Source: Candidatus Gottesmanbacteria bacterium
GTDB lineage: Bacteria > Patescibacteriota > Microgenomatia > UBA10105 > UBA927
Assembly (NCBI GenBank): GCA_016218255.1
Contig: JACREN010000018.1
Span: 1 to 45,128 of the forward strand
Direction of reading: 5' to 3'
DNA length: 45,128 nt
The translations under genes and the position numbers were made by a program. Positions 1-7,701 of this stretch are shown here, piece after piece. The stretch's first letter is position 1. Each line of letters starts with the position of its first letter. The notes beneath the pieces were generated by a model. It was given only the letters and a program-made list of their open reading frames with translations. It was not told the origin of the DNA and ran no database searches.

Positions 1-2
1 AG

Positions 3-76
3 TCGGGGTGACTCGACTTGAACGAGCAACCTTTCGCACCCCATGCGAATGCGCTAGCCAATTGCGCCACACCCCG
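3..76 (-). tRNA. tRNA-Pro (anticodon GGG)
   Basis: The minus strand folds into a full cloverleaf. The 7-bp acceptor stem is CGGGGTG/CACCCCG with discriminator A at position 3. The D stem is GCGC/GCGC and the anticodon stem is TTCGC/GCGAA. The 7-nt loop ATGGGGT carries GGG at positions 34-36, and the T arm has loop TTCAAGT. CCA is not encoded: the bases after the discriminator are CT. The anticodon reads proline CCC and CCU codons. The gene is divergent from recA, with 121 bp between them. Confidence 0.95.
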
Positions 77-197
77 CCTTCATCAAAGTCTCAGCGGACA
101 AGCCCACAAGAATCTTTGGATATCGACATCTTGTATTCTATCATTTTTTGTGCCAGAATGGCATTACTTCAAACCTGCCTCTTTGAAAGGAGTTTCT

Positions 198-1235
198 ATG
201 CCAGCCGATGCAAAACTACAAGCGATTCGTCTTGCGATGGAACAGATCGAAAAACAATACGGCAAAGGCTCCATCATGAAATTGGGCGAACAAAATGCAA
301 ATAAACTCGCCTTTGACGTCATCCCCACCGGTATCCTACCGCTCGATTTGGGATTGGGTGTCGGCGGCCTTCCCTGCGGAAGAATCGTTGAGATATACGG
401 ACCGGAAGCATCAGGAAAAACCACAGTCTGTCTTTCCACTATCGCAGAAGCGCAAAAAGCTGGTGGAGTAGCGGCGTTTATCGATGCAGAACATGCACTC
501 GATCCTCAATGGGCAGAAATACTTGGTGTTAAGCTGGACGATTTACTAATCTCTCAACCCGATACCGGAGAACAAGCACTCGAAATCGCAGAAACGCTTA
601 TCAGAAGCGGTGGCATTGATGTAATCGTTATTGACTCTGTGGCAGCGCTCGTCCCCAGGGCGGAGATCGAGGGTGAAATGGGAGACAGTATGATGGGCGT
701 ACATGCACGACTCATGTCCCAAGCACTTCGCAAGCTCACGGCGGTGATTTCTAAATCCAAAACTATCGTCATTTTCACCAATCAACTGCGGCAAAAAATC
801 GGGGTTATGTTCGGTAACCCAGAGACGACCACTGGGGGGATGGCACTGAAATTTTATGCCAGTGTGAGAATGGATTCGCGCAAAATTGAAAGCATAAAAG
901 ATGGTGATCGGGTCATCGGGAGTCGCCATCGTGTACGTATCGTGAAAAATAAAGTATCCCCCCCTTTTAGAGTCGCAGAATACGATGTCATGCATGACGG
1001 AATTTCTAAAGAAGGCGGGCTTATTGACGTGGGCTTGGAACTCAACGTACTCACAAAATCCGGCGCATTTATAAAATTCAGCACACAAATTTTGGGACAA
1101 GGCAAAGAAGCGGCAAAACTATTCTTGAAGGAAAATCATAAAATTACTAAAGAAATAACCGATGCAATCTGGAAGGGTGTAAAATCGGGCCAGGCCCAAA
1201 CCAAAGTAGTCATGGGCGCCGAAGAAGCAGAATAA
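198..1235 (+). CDS. recA: RecA recombinase
   Basis: RecA is an ATP-dependent DNA strand-exchange protein that forms filaments on single-stranded DNA for homologous recombination and repair. The Walker A motif GPEASGKT is at residues 68-75, and the family segments around DAEHALDP and [17 protein letters not shown] are intact. The reading frame is open further upstream, but the ATG at 198 is preferred because GAAAGGAG lies just before it and the protein then starts like known RecA, giving 345 aa, a normal length. The 77-197 interval holds this Shine-Dalgarno and a weak TATTCT-type -10. I saw no SOS box there and no lexA or recX neighbour in the window. The stop lies 5 bp from that of the convergent gene. 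Confidence 0.97.
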   Translation: MPADAKLQAIRLAMEQIEKQYGKGSIMKLGEQNANKLAFDVIPTGILPLDLGLGVGGLPCGRIVEIYGPEASGKTTVCLSTIAEAQKAGGVAAFIDAEHALDPQWAEILGVKLDDLLISQPDTGEQALEIAETLIRSGGIDVIVIDSVAALVPRAEIEGEMGDSMMGVHARLMSQALRKLTAVISKSKTIVIFTNQLRQKIGVMFGNPETTTGGMALKFYASVRMDSRKIESIKDGDRVIGSRHRVRIVKNKVSPPFRVAEYDVMHDGISKEGGLIDVGLELNVLTKSGAFIKFSTQILGQGKEAAKLFLKENHKITKEITDAIWKGVKSGQAQTKVVMGAEEAE

Positions 1236-1240
1236 CGTTC

Positions 1241-1582
1241 CTAGGCCTGTCGATCCGTTTGTTCTTTCCAATTTGTCCAATTTCCAAGTGAGTCAGTCCA
1301 ACTTGTAAGACTCCACGAAGCAAACTGCCCACCCTCATAGGTCAATCTACCATAACATCGTTGCCCTAAATCATCTTCCATTAATACGTCTATTTGCCCA
1401 TCTGTTTCATTAGTGAATTCAGTTATCGTCGTAGCAAGCTCATTATAGGGAAAATGGAAAATTGATATTTTCAAACCCGGTCGCAATTTTAGCAATATCA
1501 ATGGCGTACTAACTTCTTTCTCAAAACCAAGAGGAAGGTGATCGGAGTCGAGTGTTCTTCTTTCTGCAAGTACAGACGACAT
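1241..1582 (-). CDS. Small unknown protein at the end of the rpoA-rpsI operon
   Basis: This is a 113-aa protein I do not recognise. The ATG at 1582 sits one base after the rpsI stop (TAATATG), so it is probably translated from the same mRNA. An in-frame upstream start would overlap rpsI and is less likely. The protein has no signal peptide or membrane segment. It has an acidic middle and a C-terminal third rich in Trp, Ser and Thr (five tryptophans in the last 30 residues), which suggests a small beta-rich fold. No clear Shine-Dalgarno is visible, so translational coupling to rpsI is likely. Function is unknown. Confidence 0.7.
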   Translation of the reverse strand: MSSVLAERRTLDSDHLPLGFEKEVSTPLILLKLRPGLKISIFHFPYNELATTITEFTNETDGQIDVLMEDDLGQRCYGRLTYEGGQFASWSLTSWTDSLGNWTNWKEQTDRQA

Positions 1583-1583
1583 A

Positions 1584-2045
1584 TTACCGCTTCGGAGATT
1601 GCTTGCGGGCGCGGGACTTGCCTGCAAAACCTGCCTTTCGGCGCTGCTTGGCGCGAGGATCTCGCGTCATAAATCCACGCTTTTTAAGTATCGGTCGGAA
1701 CTTTTCCTTATCAACTTTTTCAAGCGCACGTGAGATACCCTGAAGCACCGCACCCAATTGTCCGGATAACCCTCCGCCAGTCGTCTGAACACTCACAACA
1801 AAACGACTCACTGTATTGGTTGTACGAAATGGTTCCTGATAAATTTTTTTGGCTACCTCACCGGGGAAATATTGTTCAACGGGCCTCCCATTGACAATCA
1901 TAGTTCCTTTTTCCAGCTCTTTTCCTTGCACAGATACTGCATTTTCTTTTACCACGTATAATCGGACCCGAGCGCTAGATTCTTTCCGTCGTCCAACGGC
2001 TTCATAGTAAGAAAGATTCTCGTTTATATCTGTTCGATCAGGCAT
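1584..2045 (-). CDS. rpsI: 30S ribosomal protein S9
   Basis: S9 is a small-subunit protein whose basic C-terminal tail reaches the P-site tRNA. The 153-aa product has the family core: AVGRRKESSARVRL near the N-terminus, then the TGGGLSGQ segment, and a C-terminus rich in Arg and Lys ending in KRSPKR-like residues (RARKQSPKR). It is paired with rplM 3 bp upstream, the usual L13-S9 pair, here attached to the end of the rpoA-rplQ unit. The N-terminus has about 15 extra residues compared with short S9 proteins. Confidence 0.97.
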   Translation of the reverse strand: MPDRTDINENLSYYEAVGRRKESSARVRLYVVKENAVSVQGKELEKGTMIVNGRPVEQYFPGEVAKKIYQEPFRTTNTVSRFVVSVQTTGGGLSGQLGAVLQGISRALEKVDKEKFRPILKKRGFMTRDPRAKQRRKAGFAGKSRARKQSPKR

Positions 2046-2048
2046 ATA

Positions 2049-2474
2049 TTAAGAATTTTTAAACTTATCCTTATACGGATACTCTGCTTCCGCGTATACA
2101 TATAGACGAGTGATGAGTCTATCACGTAATTTATTTTTGGGCAACATGCCCATAACAGACCGACGAATGAGATCCGTCGGCTTTTCGAGACGCACTTGCC
2201 ACAACTGCTTTTGCTTCAGTCCACCGGGAAAACCAGAATAATTCCCATACAATTTTTCAGATTCCTTTTTTCCCGTCACAGCGACATATTTCGCATTAAG
2301 CACAACCACATAATCGCCACAATCCAGGTTTCTCACAAAATTTGACTTTGATTTTCCAACCAGTTTATGAGCAATGTCGACTGCGATTCTACCCAACACT
2401 TTATTTTTAGCATCCACGAGATGCCATGTACGCTTGATTTCCGATGTTTTTGTTGGTCTAGTTAATAGTTGCAT
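2049..2474 (-). CDS. rplM: 50S ribosomal protein L13
   Basis: L13 is an early-assembly protein of the large subunit that binds 23S rRNA. The 141-aa protein starting at the ATG at 2474 matches the family start (TWHLVDAKNKVLGR) and contains the DCGDYVVVLNA and GMLPKNKLRDR segments. The frame stays open further upstream into rplQ, but that part is Lys/Arg-rich read-through of the rplQ 3' end and was rejected. The start lies one base after the rplQ stop, so translation is probably coupled. Confidence 0.97.
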   Translation of the reverse strand: MQLLTRPTKTSEIKRTWHLVDAKNKVLGRIAVDIAHKLVGKSKSNFVRNLDCGDYVVVLNAKYVAVTGKKESEKLYGNYSGFPGGLKQKQLWQVRLEKPTDLIRRSVMGMLPKNKLRDRLITRLYVYAEAEYPYKDKFKNS

Positions 2475-2475
2475 A

Positions 2476-2943
2476 TTATTTTGTCTTTTTATCTTTCTTT
2501 TTTTGGGCAACCGCTGATTCTTTTTTCGAATGAACAGCCTTATCAGCGCTTTCAACTTTTGCCGGCTTTATGACTTCCGCAATTACCCGATCATCCATAA
2601 AAGAGAATTGAACCATTTCCGTTGCGTCTCCCAAACGTTTACCAAGCTTTACTATTTTCGTAAATCCACTCGTCCTGCCGGCAAATCGTGTTTTTGCATC
2701 TCCTACAAGCCGTTGGGTCAATGCACGATCATCCAGCACCCGCGATATCTGAACTATATCGATGCGTTCACCTAACTTCGCCTTGGTGACCAATTTTTCG
2801 ACCAACGGCTGCACCGCCTTTGCCTTAGCCAGCGTCGTTTGCACAGAACCATGCTCTATGAGATCCCGGGCTAATCCCTGAAACAATCTCCTGCGTTCAT
2901 TTTTTGTCCTCGATAATTTTCGACCAAATACCGCGTGTCTCAT
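2476..2943 (-). CDS. rplQ: 50S ribosomal protein L17
   Basis: L17 binds 23S rRNA near the exit tunnel of the large subunit. The start at 2943 gives the family N-terminus MRHAVFGRKLSRTKNERR. An upstream in-frame start would overlap rpoA and adds residues foreign to L17. The protein is 155 aa: a usual core of about 115 residues, then a charged Lys/Glu/Ala-rich tail of about 35 residues that is probably disordered. It follows rpoA by 10 bp, the standard rpoA-rplQ order. Confidence 0.96.
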   Translation of the reverse strand: MRHAVFGRKLSRTKNERRRLFQGLARDLIEHGSVQTTLAKAKAVQPLVEKLVTKAKLGERIDIVQISRVLDDRALTQRLVGDAKTRFAGRTSGFTKIVKLGKRLGDATEMVQFSFMDDRVIAEVIKPAKVESADKAVHSKKESAVAQKKKDKKTK

Positions 2944-2953
2944 AGACGCATGT

Positions 2954-3874
2954 TTATACAGAAAGCGCGACACCTTTTTCGCGCAATTTATCCTCTACTA
3001 TTGAGAGTGATTTTATACCGAGATTCTTTATTTTCATAAGCTCTCCCCGCGGAGCTCCTAATAGCTGTCCGACGGTTTCGATGCTACCGTTAGCCAGTGC
3101 ATTCACAATGCGGGTTGGGATATCCAACTCCTCTATCCGCATTTTCAATATTTCCTCAGAGATTGTTGGCGTCACGGCAACGCTTTCTGAAACTCCCTGC
3201 GCCTTAGGTTCGTATACCTGTAAAAAATACGAAACCAGAATCTTGGCTGCTGCTTTCACTGCTTCCAAAGGAGCAATCGTTTCATCAGTCCAAATTTCCA
3301 ATACCAAACGATCCAAATTTGTCATCCGACCAACGCGTGTCGCTTCAACCCGGTAGTTAACACGGGTCACTGGCGTGAAGAGGGCATCTATAGGAATCAC
3401 TCCTACTTCCTCTGAATGCTTTTCATCAGCAGGCACGTATCCGTATCCGCGACCCACAGTCATAACCGCTTCCAGTTCTGACTTTTTGTCTGCAAGTGTG
3501 CCCAATATAAGATCAGGATTTACAATACGCACTCCTGCTGGCACCTCTATATCCGCGGCCGTCACTTCTCCGGGGCCTTTCTTTGATAATGTTAACGTTG
3601 CAATATCACTCCCCTCTACAATCAATCGAACTTTTTTTAGATTCAGTATAAATTCCGTTATATCCTCTTTTAAACCTTCGACGGTAGAAAATTGATGCTT
3701 CACTCCTGTAATTTTTACGGTCGTAATAGCGCAACCTGGCAACGATACCAAAAGGACCCGCCGGATGCTATTGCCCAAAGTTTGCCCATACCCCTGTTCC
3801 AACGGCTCAATGACAAACTTACCATACCCGGCTTTTTCTACTTCGGGTTTAATCTGAAAATTGGGATCTGACAT
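2954..3874 (-). CDS. rpoA: DNA-directed RNA polymerase subunit alpha
   Basis: The alpha dimer nucleates RNA polymerase assembly and contacts promoter UP elements and activators. The 306-aa protein has the N-terminal dimerisation domain (GYGQTLGNSIRRVLL near residue 30) and a complete C-terminal domain (about residues 240-300) with the helix-hairpin-helix NLGIKSL. Residues aligned with E. coli R265 and N268 are kept (TRIVNAL), so UP-element binding is possible. It is separated from rpsD by 112 bp, the largest gap in the alpha block, and a promoter candidate lies just before the ATG. Confidence 0.98.
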   Translation of the reverse strand: MSDPNFQIKPEVEKAGYGKFVIEPLEQGYGQTLGNSIRRVLLVSLPGCAITTVKITGVKHQFSTVEGLKEDITEFILNLKKVRLIVEGSDIATLTLSKKGPGEVTAADIEVPAGVRIVNPDLILGTLADKKSELEAVMTVGRGYGYVPADEKHSEEVGVIPIDALFTPVTRVNYRVEATRVGRMTNLDRLVLEIWTDETIAPLEAVKAAAKILVSYFLQVYEPKAQGVSESVAVTPTISEEILKMRIEELDIPTRIVNALANGSIETVGQLLGAPRGELMKIKNLGIKSLSIVEDKLREKGVALSV

Positions 3875-3986
3875 ATATATATTCTAAAAAAAGAATCATC
3901 GCGTATGTTAACTCGCGCCAAGCTCCTTATGGTGCCTAGCCTATTTACCTGTTCATACACGCTTACTCTTCTTTTAGCCTCCTTTA
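3875..3986 (-). promoter_or_regulatory. rpsD-rpoA intergenic region with a candidate rpoA promoter
   Basis: This 112-bp gap breaks an otherwise near-continuous block. On the minus strand TAGAAT (3881-3886) ends 6 nt before the rpoA ATG, which would give a leaderless rpoA mRNA. Just upstream are a weak CGCG/CGCG hairpin followed by a T7 run, and an ATTCT/AGAAT stem that contains the T-run. An AGGAGG shortly after the rpsD stop has no convincing start codon after it. No good -35 was found. Confidence 0.45.
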
Positions 3987-4607
3987 TTATCGAGAATAAT
4001 GCTCGACAATTAATTGTTCATTAATATCTTCCTGCACATCAGTTCTCACTGGTAATCGGGCAATCTTCCCGACCGGCCCCTGCCGCTCTATCCAATCCGG
4101 CGACTTAAATGCTTTGTCTTCCAATAATTTTTGTACCGGAGACATCGCAAGTGCCTTTGTTTTTAATGAAATGACATCACCCACAGAAATCAAATACGAC
4201 GGAATACTGACCTTCTGTCCATTTACCATCACATGACCATGAGTTACCACCTGACGGGAGAATCCGCGAGTTGGAGCCAATCCCATACGATATACCGCAT
4301 TATCCAATCTACGTTCCAGAAACTCCAAGAGCTTTTCTCCTGTATTTCCTTTCCACTTCTTGGATCGTTCAAAGACTTTGCGGAATTGCCGCTCTAACAA
4401 TCCGTACATTCTCTTCACCTTTTGTTTTTCCCGAAGCTGCGCGCCATAGTCTGATATTTTTCTCCGACCTTTTACGCCGTGCGCACCCGGGATAATGCCG
4501 ATTCTTCGGAGTAAGCTAATCTGCGCTTTCGATCCAACTGTTTTTAGCCCTAAATCGATGCCTTCCCGACGAGACAATCTATTTTTTGGTCCTGTATATC
4601 GTGCCAT
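3987..4607 (-). CDS. rpsD: 30S ribosomal protein S4
   Basis: S4 is a primary 16S rRNA binder and assembly initiator. In other bacteria it also represses the alpha operon. The 206-aa protein has the family N-terminus (ARYTGPKNRLSRREG) and an S4 RNA-binding domain in the middle (RLDNAVYRMGLAPTRGFSRQ). The N-terminus lacks the four-cysteine zinc motif, so this is the zinc-free type. GGAGAG precedes the ATG inside the rpsK 3' end, and the stop-start gap to rpsK is 2 bp. Confidence 0.97.
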   Translation of the reverse strand: MARYTGPKNRLSRREGIDLGLKTVGSKAQISLLRRIGIIPGAHGVKGRRKISDYGAQLREKQKVKRMYGLLERQFRKVFERSKKWKGNTGEKLLEFLERRLDNAVYRMGLAPTRGFSRQVVTHGHVMVNGQKVSIPSYLISVGDVISLKTKALAMSPVQKLLEDKAFKSPDWIERQGPVGKIARLPVRTDVQEDINEQLIVEHYSR

Positions 4608-4609
4608 AA

Positions 4610-4981
4610 TTATACTCTCCGCTTTTTCTTTGCCCGCACTCCGTTATGAGGAATCGGGGTCACATCTGCAATAAGAGAAATTGCTAATCCAACTGCTTTC
4701 AACGCCCGAAGCGCTGCGTCCCGTCCGCCTCCTGGCCCTTTTATATACACTTCCACCTCTTTCATCCCTTGAGTTTGAGCCTTCCGAGCAACAGTTTCCG
4801 TTGCAGTGGTTGCTGCGTAGGGAGTAGCTCTGCGAGCACCTTTAAATCCGACCATGCCGGATGATGCCCATTGCAGCGCATTTCCCTGCATATCTGTAAT
4901 GGTCACGATCGTGTTATTAAACGTCGCAGTAATAAATACCTTGCCTTTTTCAACAACCCGTTTTTGTTTTTGTGCTGCCAT
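4610..4981 (-). CDS. rpsK: 30S ribosomal protein S11
   Basis: S11 lies on the 30S platform near the E site and forms a pair with S7. The 123-aa protein has the family segments [27 protein letters not shown] and the C-terminal [17 protein letters not shown] strong GGAGGAG Shine-Dalgarno lies upstream within the end of rpsM, and only 2 bp separate the two genes. The order rpsM-rpsK-rpsD is the normal alpha-operon order. Confidence 0.98.
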   Translation of the reverse strand: MAAQKQKRVVEKGKVFITATFNNTIVTITDMQGNALQWASSGMVGFKGARRATPYAATTATETVARKAQTQGMKEVEVYIKGPGGGRDAALRALKAVGLAISLIADVTPIPHNGVRAKKKRRV

Positions 4982-4983
4982 AA

Positions 4984-5397
4984 TTATTTTTTCTCCTCCG
5001 TTGGCTTATCTGTCTGTTTAACACGATCATCTTTTTTGAGTGCTCCCACGGTCGCCCGCTTTCCACGTTTCGTGCGAGCATTAGATCGGGTTCTTTGTCC
5101 ACGCGCAGGAAGCTTTCGCGCATGACGGATTCCTCGATACGACCGTATTTCTATCAACCGCTTTATGCTATTTGATACCTGCTGACGCAAATCCCCTTCG
5201 ACCACATATCCTTTTTCAACTATCTTCGCTAGCTTATTCACTTCTTCGTCTGTGAGTGTCGAAACGCGTCTAGCCGCATCGATATTTGCCTCTTTCAATA
5301 CAGATTTCACATTTGAGCGACCTATGCCATAGAGATAAGTCAAAGCAATATCCAATCGTTTTTCATTTGGCAAATCTACTCCTGCAATACGTGCCAT
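4984..5397 (-). CDS. rpsM: 30S ribosomal protein S13
   Basis: S13 is in the 30S head and takes part in intersubunit bridges and P-site tRNA contact. The 137-aa protein begins [19 protein letters not shown], has the helix-hairpin-helix near residues 15-30, and the basic [14 protein letters not shown] tail. The last 20 residues after the basic tail (Lys/Asp/Thr/Glu-rich) are an extension beyond the usual end. It starts 2 bp after rpmJ. Confidence 0.97.
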   Translation of the reverse strand: MARIAGVDLPNEKRLDIALTYLYGIGRSNVKSVLKEANIDAARRVSTLTDEEVNKLAKIVEKGYVVEGDLRQQVSNSIKRLIEIRSYRGIRHARKLPARGQRTRSNARTKRGKRATVGALKKDDRVKQTDKPTEEKK

Positions 5398-5399
5398 AA

Positions 5400-5513
5400 T
5401 TACCCCTGTCTCTGCTTGTGCTTCGGGTTATCGCACACAATATATACCCTACCCTTACGATGGACAATCTTACACTTATTACATAATATTTTTACACTCG
5501 CTCGAACTTTCAT
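5400..5513 (-). CDS. rpmJ: 50S ribosomal protein L36
   Basis: This is a 37-aa reading frame between infA and rpsM. It starts [14 protein letters not shown] and carries the zinc-ribbon pattern C11-X2-C14-X12-C27-X4-H32, so it is the zinc-binding form of L36. L36 is the smallest ribosomal protein and binds near the base of the L7/L12 stalk. It starts one base after the infA stop. The infA-rpmJ-rpsM order is the usual one at the spc/alpha junction. Confidence 0.96.
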   Translation of the reverse strand: MKVRASVKILCNKCKIVHRKGRVYIVCDNPKHKQRQG

Positions 5514-5514
5514 A

Positions 5515-5733
5515 TTATTTCGTCCGATAGGTAATTCTCCCTTTACTCGGATCATACGGCGTCATTTCTAATTTTACTTTATCACCAGGCATAATACGGA
5601 TAAAATTGAGCCGCATCTTTCCCGAGAGATGGCAAAGGACAATTCTACCATTGGGCAATTTCACCCGAAACAATGTATTTGGTAGACATTCCGTCACCTC
5701 TCCTTCAGCTTCAATATTTCCTTGATGCGCCAT
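5515..5733 (-). CDS. infA: Translation initiation factor IF-1
   Basis: IF-1 binds the 30S A site during initiation and helps IF-2 and IF-3. The 72-aa protein is a single OB-fold (S1-like) domain of exactly the usual length, with [19 protein letters not shown] near the N-terminus and a [22 protein letters not shown]-terminal half. No Shine-Dalgarno is evident. The 64-bp gap to map holds a strong hairpin. Confidence 0.97.
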   Translation of the reverse strand: MAHQGNIEAEGEVTECLPNTLFRVKLPNGRIVLCHLSGKMRLNFIRIMPGDKVKLEMTPYDPSKGRITYRTK

Positions 5734-5753
5734 ATCACACTAAACACGAGAGT

Positions 5754-5779
5754 CCCCGCACCCAACGTGGTGTGCGGGG
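5754..5779 (-). other. GC-rich hairpin between map and infA
   Basis: CCCCGCAC (5754-5761) pairs with GTGCGGGG (5772-5779). The 10-nt loop can add a CCA/TGG pairing around ACG. There is no T-run on either side, so it does not look like an intrinsic terminator. It would form in the mRNA about 20 nt before the infA start codon. It could be an mRNA processing or stability element, or part of a translational control site. Confidence 0.55.
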
Positions 5780-5797
5780 TAAGGCCCTTATTGTACC

Positions 5798-6574
5798 CTA
5801 CATTTGCGCTTTGGTCAATATCAACGGACCTTCGGGCCTTATGGCAATTGAGTGTTCAAAAACTGCCGACAGAGAGCGATCCTGGGTCGCCAATGTCCAC
5901 CCATCCGCATTGTCATAAACAATTGCGCCACTTCCCGCAGCATAGATAACCTCTACAGCAATCGTCATACCATTCTGCAGCTCAGGAGTCCCCTCAATGG
6001 ATCCCTTTAAGTACCCAGGGATTTGCGGTGCTTCATGAAGCTCACGCCCCACACCATGGCCCACAAGCGTTTTGACGATATTATACCCAGCCCCCTCAAT
6101 GATGCGCTGAATAGTTTGAGAAATATGCCCAATCCGGTTACCTATCCGCGCCTGTTCAATAGCCTGCCACATAGCCTCTTCACCAATTTTCAAAAATCTT
6201 TTTTTCTCCTCGGTATTGCTCGTTCCGTCCTTCTGGTTACCGATAATCTTTGTCCACGCCGTATCCGTATGAAATCCCTGATATATCAGGCCAACATCAA
6301 TGGTCAGAACATCGCCCTTCTTAAGCACATATGGAGTTGGGATTCCATGCACTACCACTTCATTTACACATAAGCAGGTAGCCCATCGGTATCCTGCTAC
6401 AGATTTAAAAGATGCAGCGCCACCTGCTTTCACAATCAGATCATCTGCCATTTTTTCAATTAACTCCAATGAAACGCCAGGACCGGCCGCGTCCAAAAGC
6501 TGAAGCAGTATATTGCCCAGACGTCCACCACCTTCTTTCATGATCGCAATATCTTTAGACGTTTGGATATTCAT
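5798..6574 (-). CDS. map: Methionine aminopeptidase, type I
   Basis: This enzyme removes the N-terminal methionine from nascent proteins in the cytoplasm. The 258-aa protein has all expected metal-site residues of the pita-bread fold: D93 (TIDVG), D104 (HTDTAWT), H173 (GHGVGRELHEAP), E208 (VEV) and E240, plus the conserved H76. It lacks the N-terminal zinc-finger extension seen in some type I enzymes. Its ATG overlaps the TGA of the upstream kinase-like gene (ATGA), so translation is probably coupled. The adk-map-infA neighbourhood is classical. Confidence 0.97.
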   Translation of the reverse strand: MNIQTSKDIAIMKEGGGRLGNILLQLLDAAGPGVSLELIEKMADDLIVKAGGAASFKSVAGYRWATCLCVNEVVVHGIPTPYVLKKGDVLTIDVGLIYQGFHTDTAWTKIIGNQKDGTSNTEEKKRFLKIGEEAMWQAIEQARIGNRIGHISQTIQRIIEGAGYNIVKTLVGHGVGRELHEAPQIPGYLKGSIEGTPELQNGMTIAVEVIYAAGSGAIVYDNADGWTLATQDRSLSAVFEHSIAIRPEGPLILTKAQM

Positions 6575-7125
6575 CGAATTGTTTTCAGAAATCGTGCTAA
6601 TTCACTATGGAGAGTCATTTCATCTGATTCATTTTTAATAAGATAATCTGCCATGGCAATAGGTCCACCTTTATGCAACTGTTCGATCTCTGCTATATCT
6701 CGACTTATAGCTTCGCTTATCAACAACGGACGAACGGCACGAATCCCCAACCGTTCATACCTCACCACCTTTGAAGACCAAAGACACAAAAGAATCAGAT
6801 TGGGAAACTTATTCTTTAAATATAAATATTCTTCCCAAGAGTATAAACCGTCAAGGACAATAAGTGATTGTTTTTTTTTGCATGCGTGAATCCGAGGTTC
6901 GATTTTTATGGCCATTGCCGCCATGCCCAATTCCTTTCGAATATTTTCGCGGTACCATCGCTCATTTTTTTCATTCCGCGCCAATTTTAATTCCGCTAAA
7001 CCGATGTCTGTCTGATCGCCAAACCGCAACACGGGTATATTCTGCGAACGGAAATACTCGGCAGCTATGCTTTTTCCAGAGCCTGGCATTCCAACAATCG
7101 CGATTATAACCCCAGATTTACTCAT
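6571..7125 (-). CDS. P-loop nucleotide kinase-like protein (UPF0200/dephospho-CoA kinase-like)
   Basis: This is a 184-aa P-loop NTPase of the small-molecule kinase group. The Walker A motif GMPGSGKS is at residues 12-19. The segment VLDGLYSWEEY near residues 90-100 looks like the acidic Walker-B-like site, and KVVRYERL and ADYLIKNES match the C-terminal pattern of archaeal UPF0200 proteins and of dephospho-CoA kinase relatives. The substrate cannot be read from the sequence. The ATG at 7125 overlaps the adk stop by 8 bp; an upstream start would overlap adk more deeply. It sits between adk and map as an extra member of the spc operon. Confidence 0.75.
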   Translation of the reverse strand: MSKSGVIIAIVGMPGSGKSIAAEYFRSQNIPVLRFGDQTDIGLAELKLARNEKNERWYRENIRKELGMAAMAIKIEPRIHACKKKQSLIVLDGLYSWEEYLYLKNKFPNLILLCLWSSKVVRYERLGIRAVRPLLISEAISRDIAEIEQLHKGGPIAMADYLIKNESDEMTLHSELARFLKTIR

Positions 7126-7699
7126 GCTTGATAGAGGCAAGGATATCCTCATGCACCTGTTGAGATGATTGTTCCCCGTTAATTTCTACCAAAATGCCTT
7201 GTTTACGATAATAAGCCAATACGCGCGTTTCATTTTCGCGATACACTGCCAACCGTTTTTGTATACGATCTGGCGAATCATGAAGCTCAGTACTCCCGGC
7301 GTGCAATGGACGAGCACGAGCAGCGAGCCTACGGATGGACTCTTCCTGTGACAGCTTCAGATAAATTACCCGGTCCACTTGGTAACCATATTTTTTTGTC
7401 TTTTCGTCCAAAAATTTTGCCTGGTCTATATTTCTCGGAAAACCATCCATTATCCATCCATGAGCAGCATCCTGTTCTTTTAGTCTTCTTTTCCATAACA
7501 CAAACATCTCGCTGTCTGCAACATACCTGCCTCCGCTAAGCGCTGCACGACATGTATCTCCGATAACACCATCGTCAGTGGCTGCAGCATCGCGCACTAA
7601 ATCGCCCGATGTCAGGATGGGAAGATGTATTTTCGTTGCTAATAATTTCGCTTGTGTTCCCTTACCTGAACCTTCCGGTCCGTAGAAGACAATATGCAT
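7118..7699 (-). CDS. adk: Adenylate kinase
   Basis: The enzyme interconverts ATP + AMP and 2 ADP. The 193-aa protein has the P-loop GPEGSGKGT (residues 7-15; most relatives have G-A-P-G), the AMP-site DGFPR (85-89), and a short LID region (about 124-145) without the four zinc-binding cysteines. It is therefore a short-LID form, below the roughly 215 aa of the E. coli enzyme. The start is 2 bp after the secY stop and an AAGGAA lies upstream. Position directly after secY is the classical spc arrangement. Confidence 0.93.
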   Translation of the reverse strand: MHIVFYGPEGSGKGTQAKLLATKIHLPILTSGDLVRDAAATDDGVIGDTCRAALSGGRYVADSEMFVLWKRRLKEQDAAHGWIMDGFPRNIDQAKFLDEKTKKYGYQVDRVIYLKLSQEESIRRLAARARPLHAGSTELHDSPDRIQKRLAVYRENETRVLAYYRKQGILVEINGEQSSQQVHEDILASIKHE

Positions 7700-7701
7700 A
7701 T

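Noticed and set aside
77..197. SOS (LexA) operator before recA
   Set aside because: I looked for CTG-N10-CAG and GAAC-N4-GTTC patterns and found none in the 121 bp upstream.
546..1100. 184-aa open frame antisense to recA
   Set aside because: It lies entirely opposite recA, has no recognisable motif or ribosome binding site, and its composition follows the recA codon pattern.
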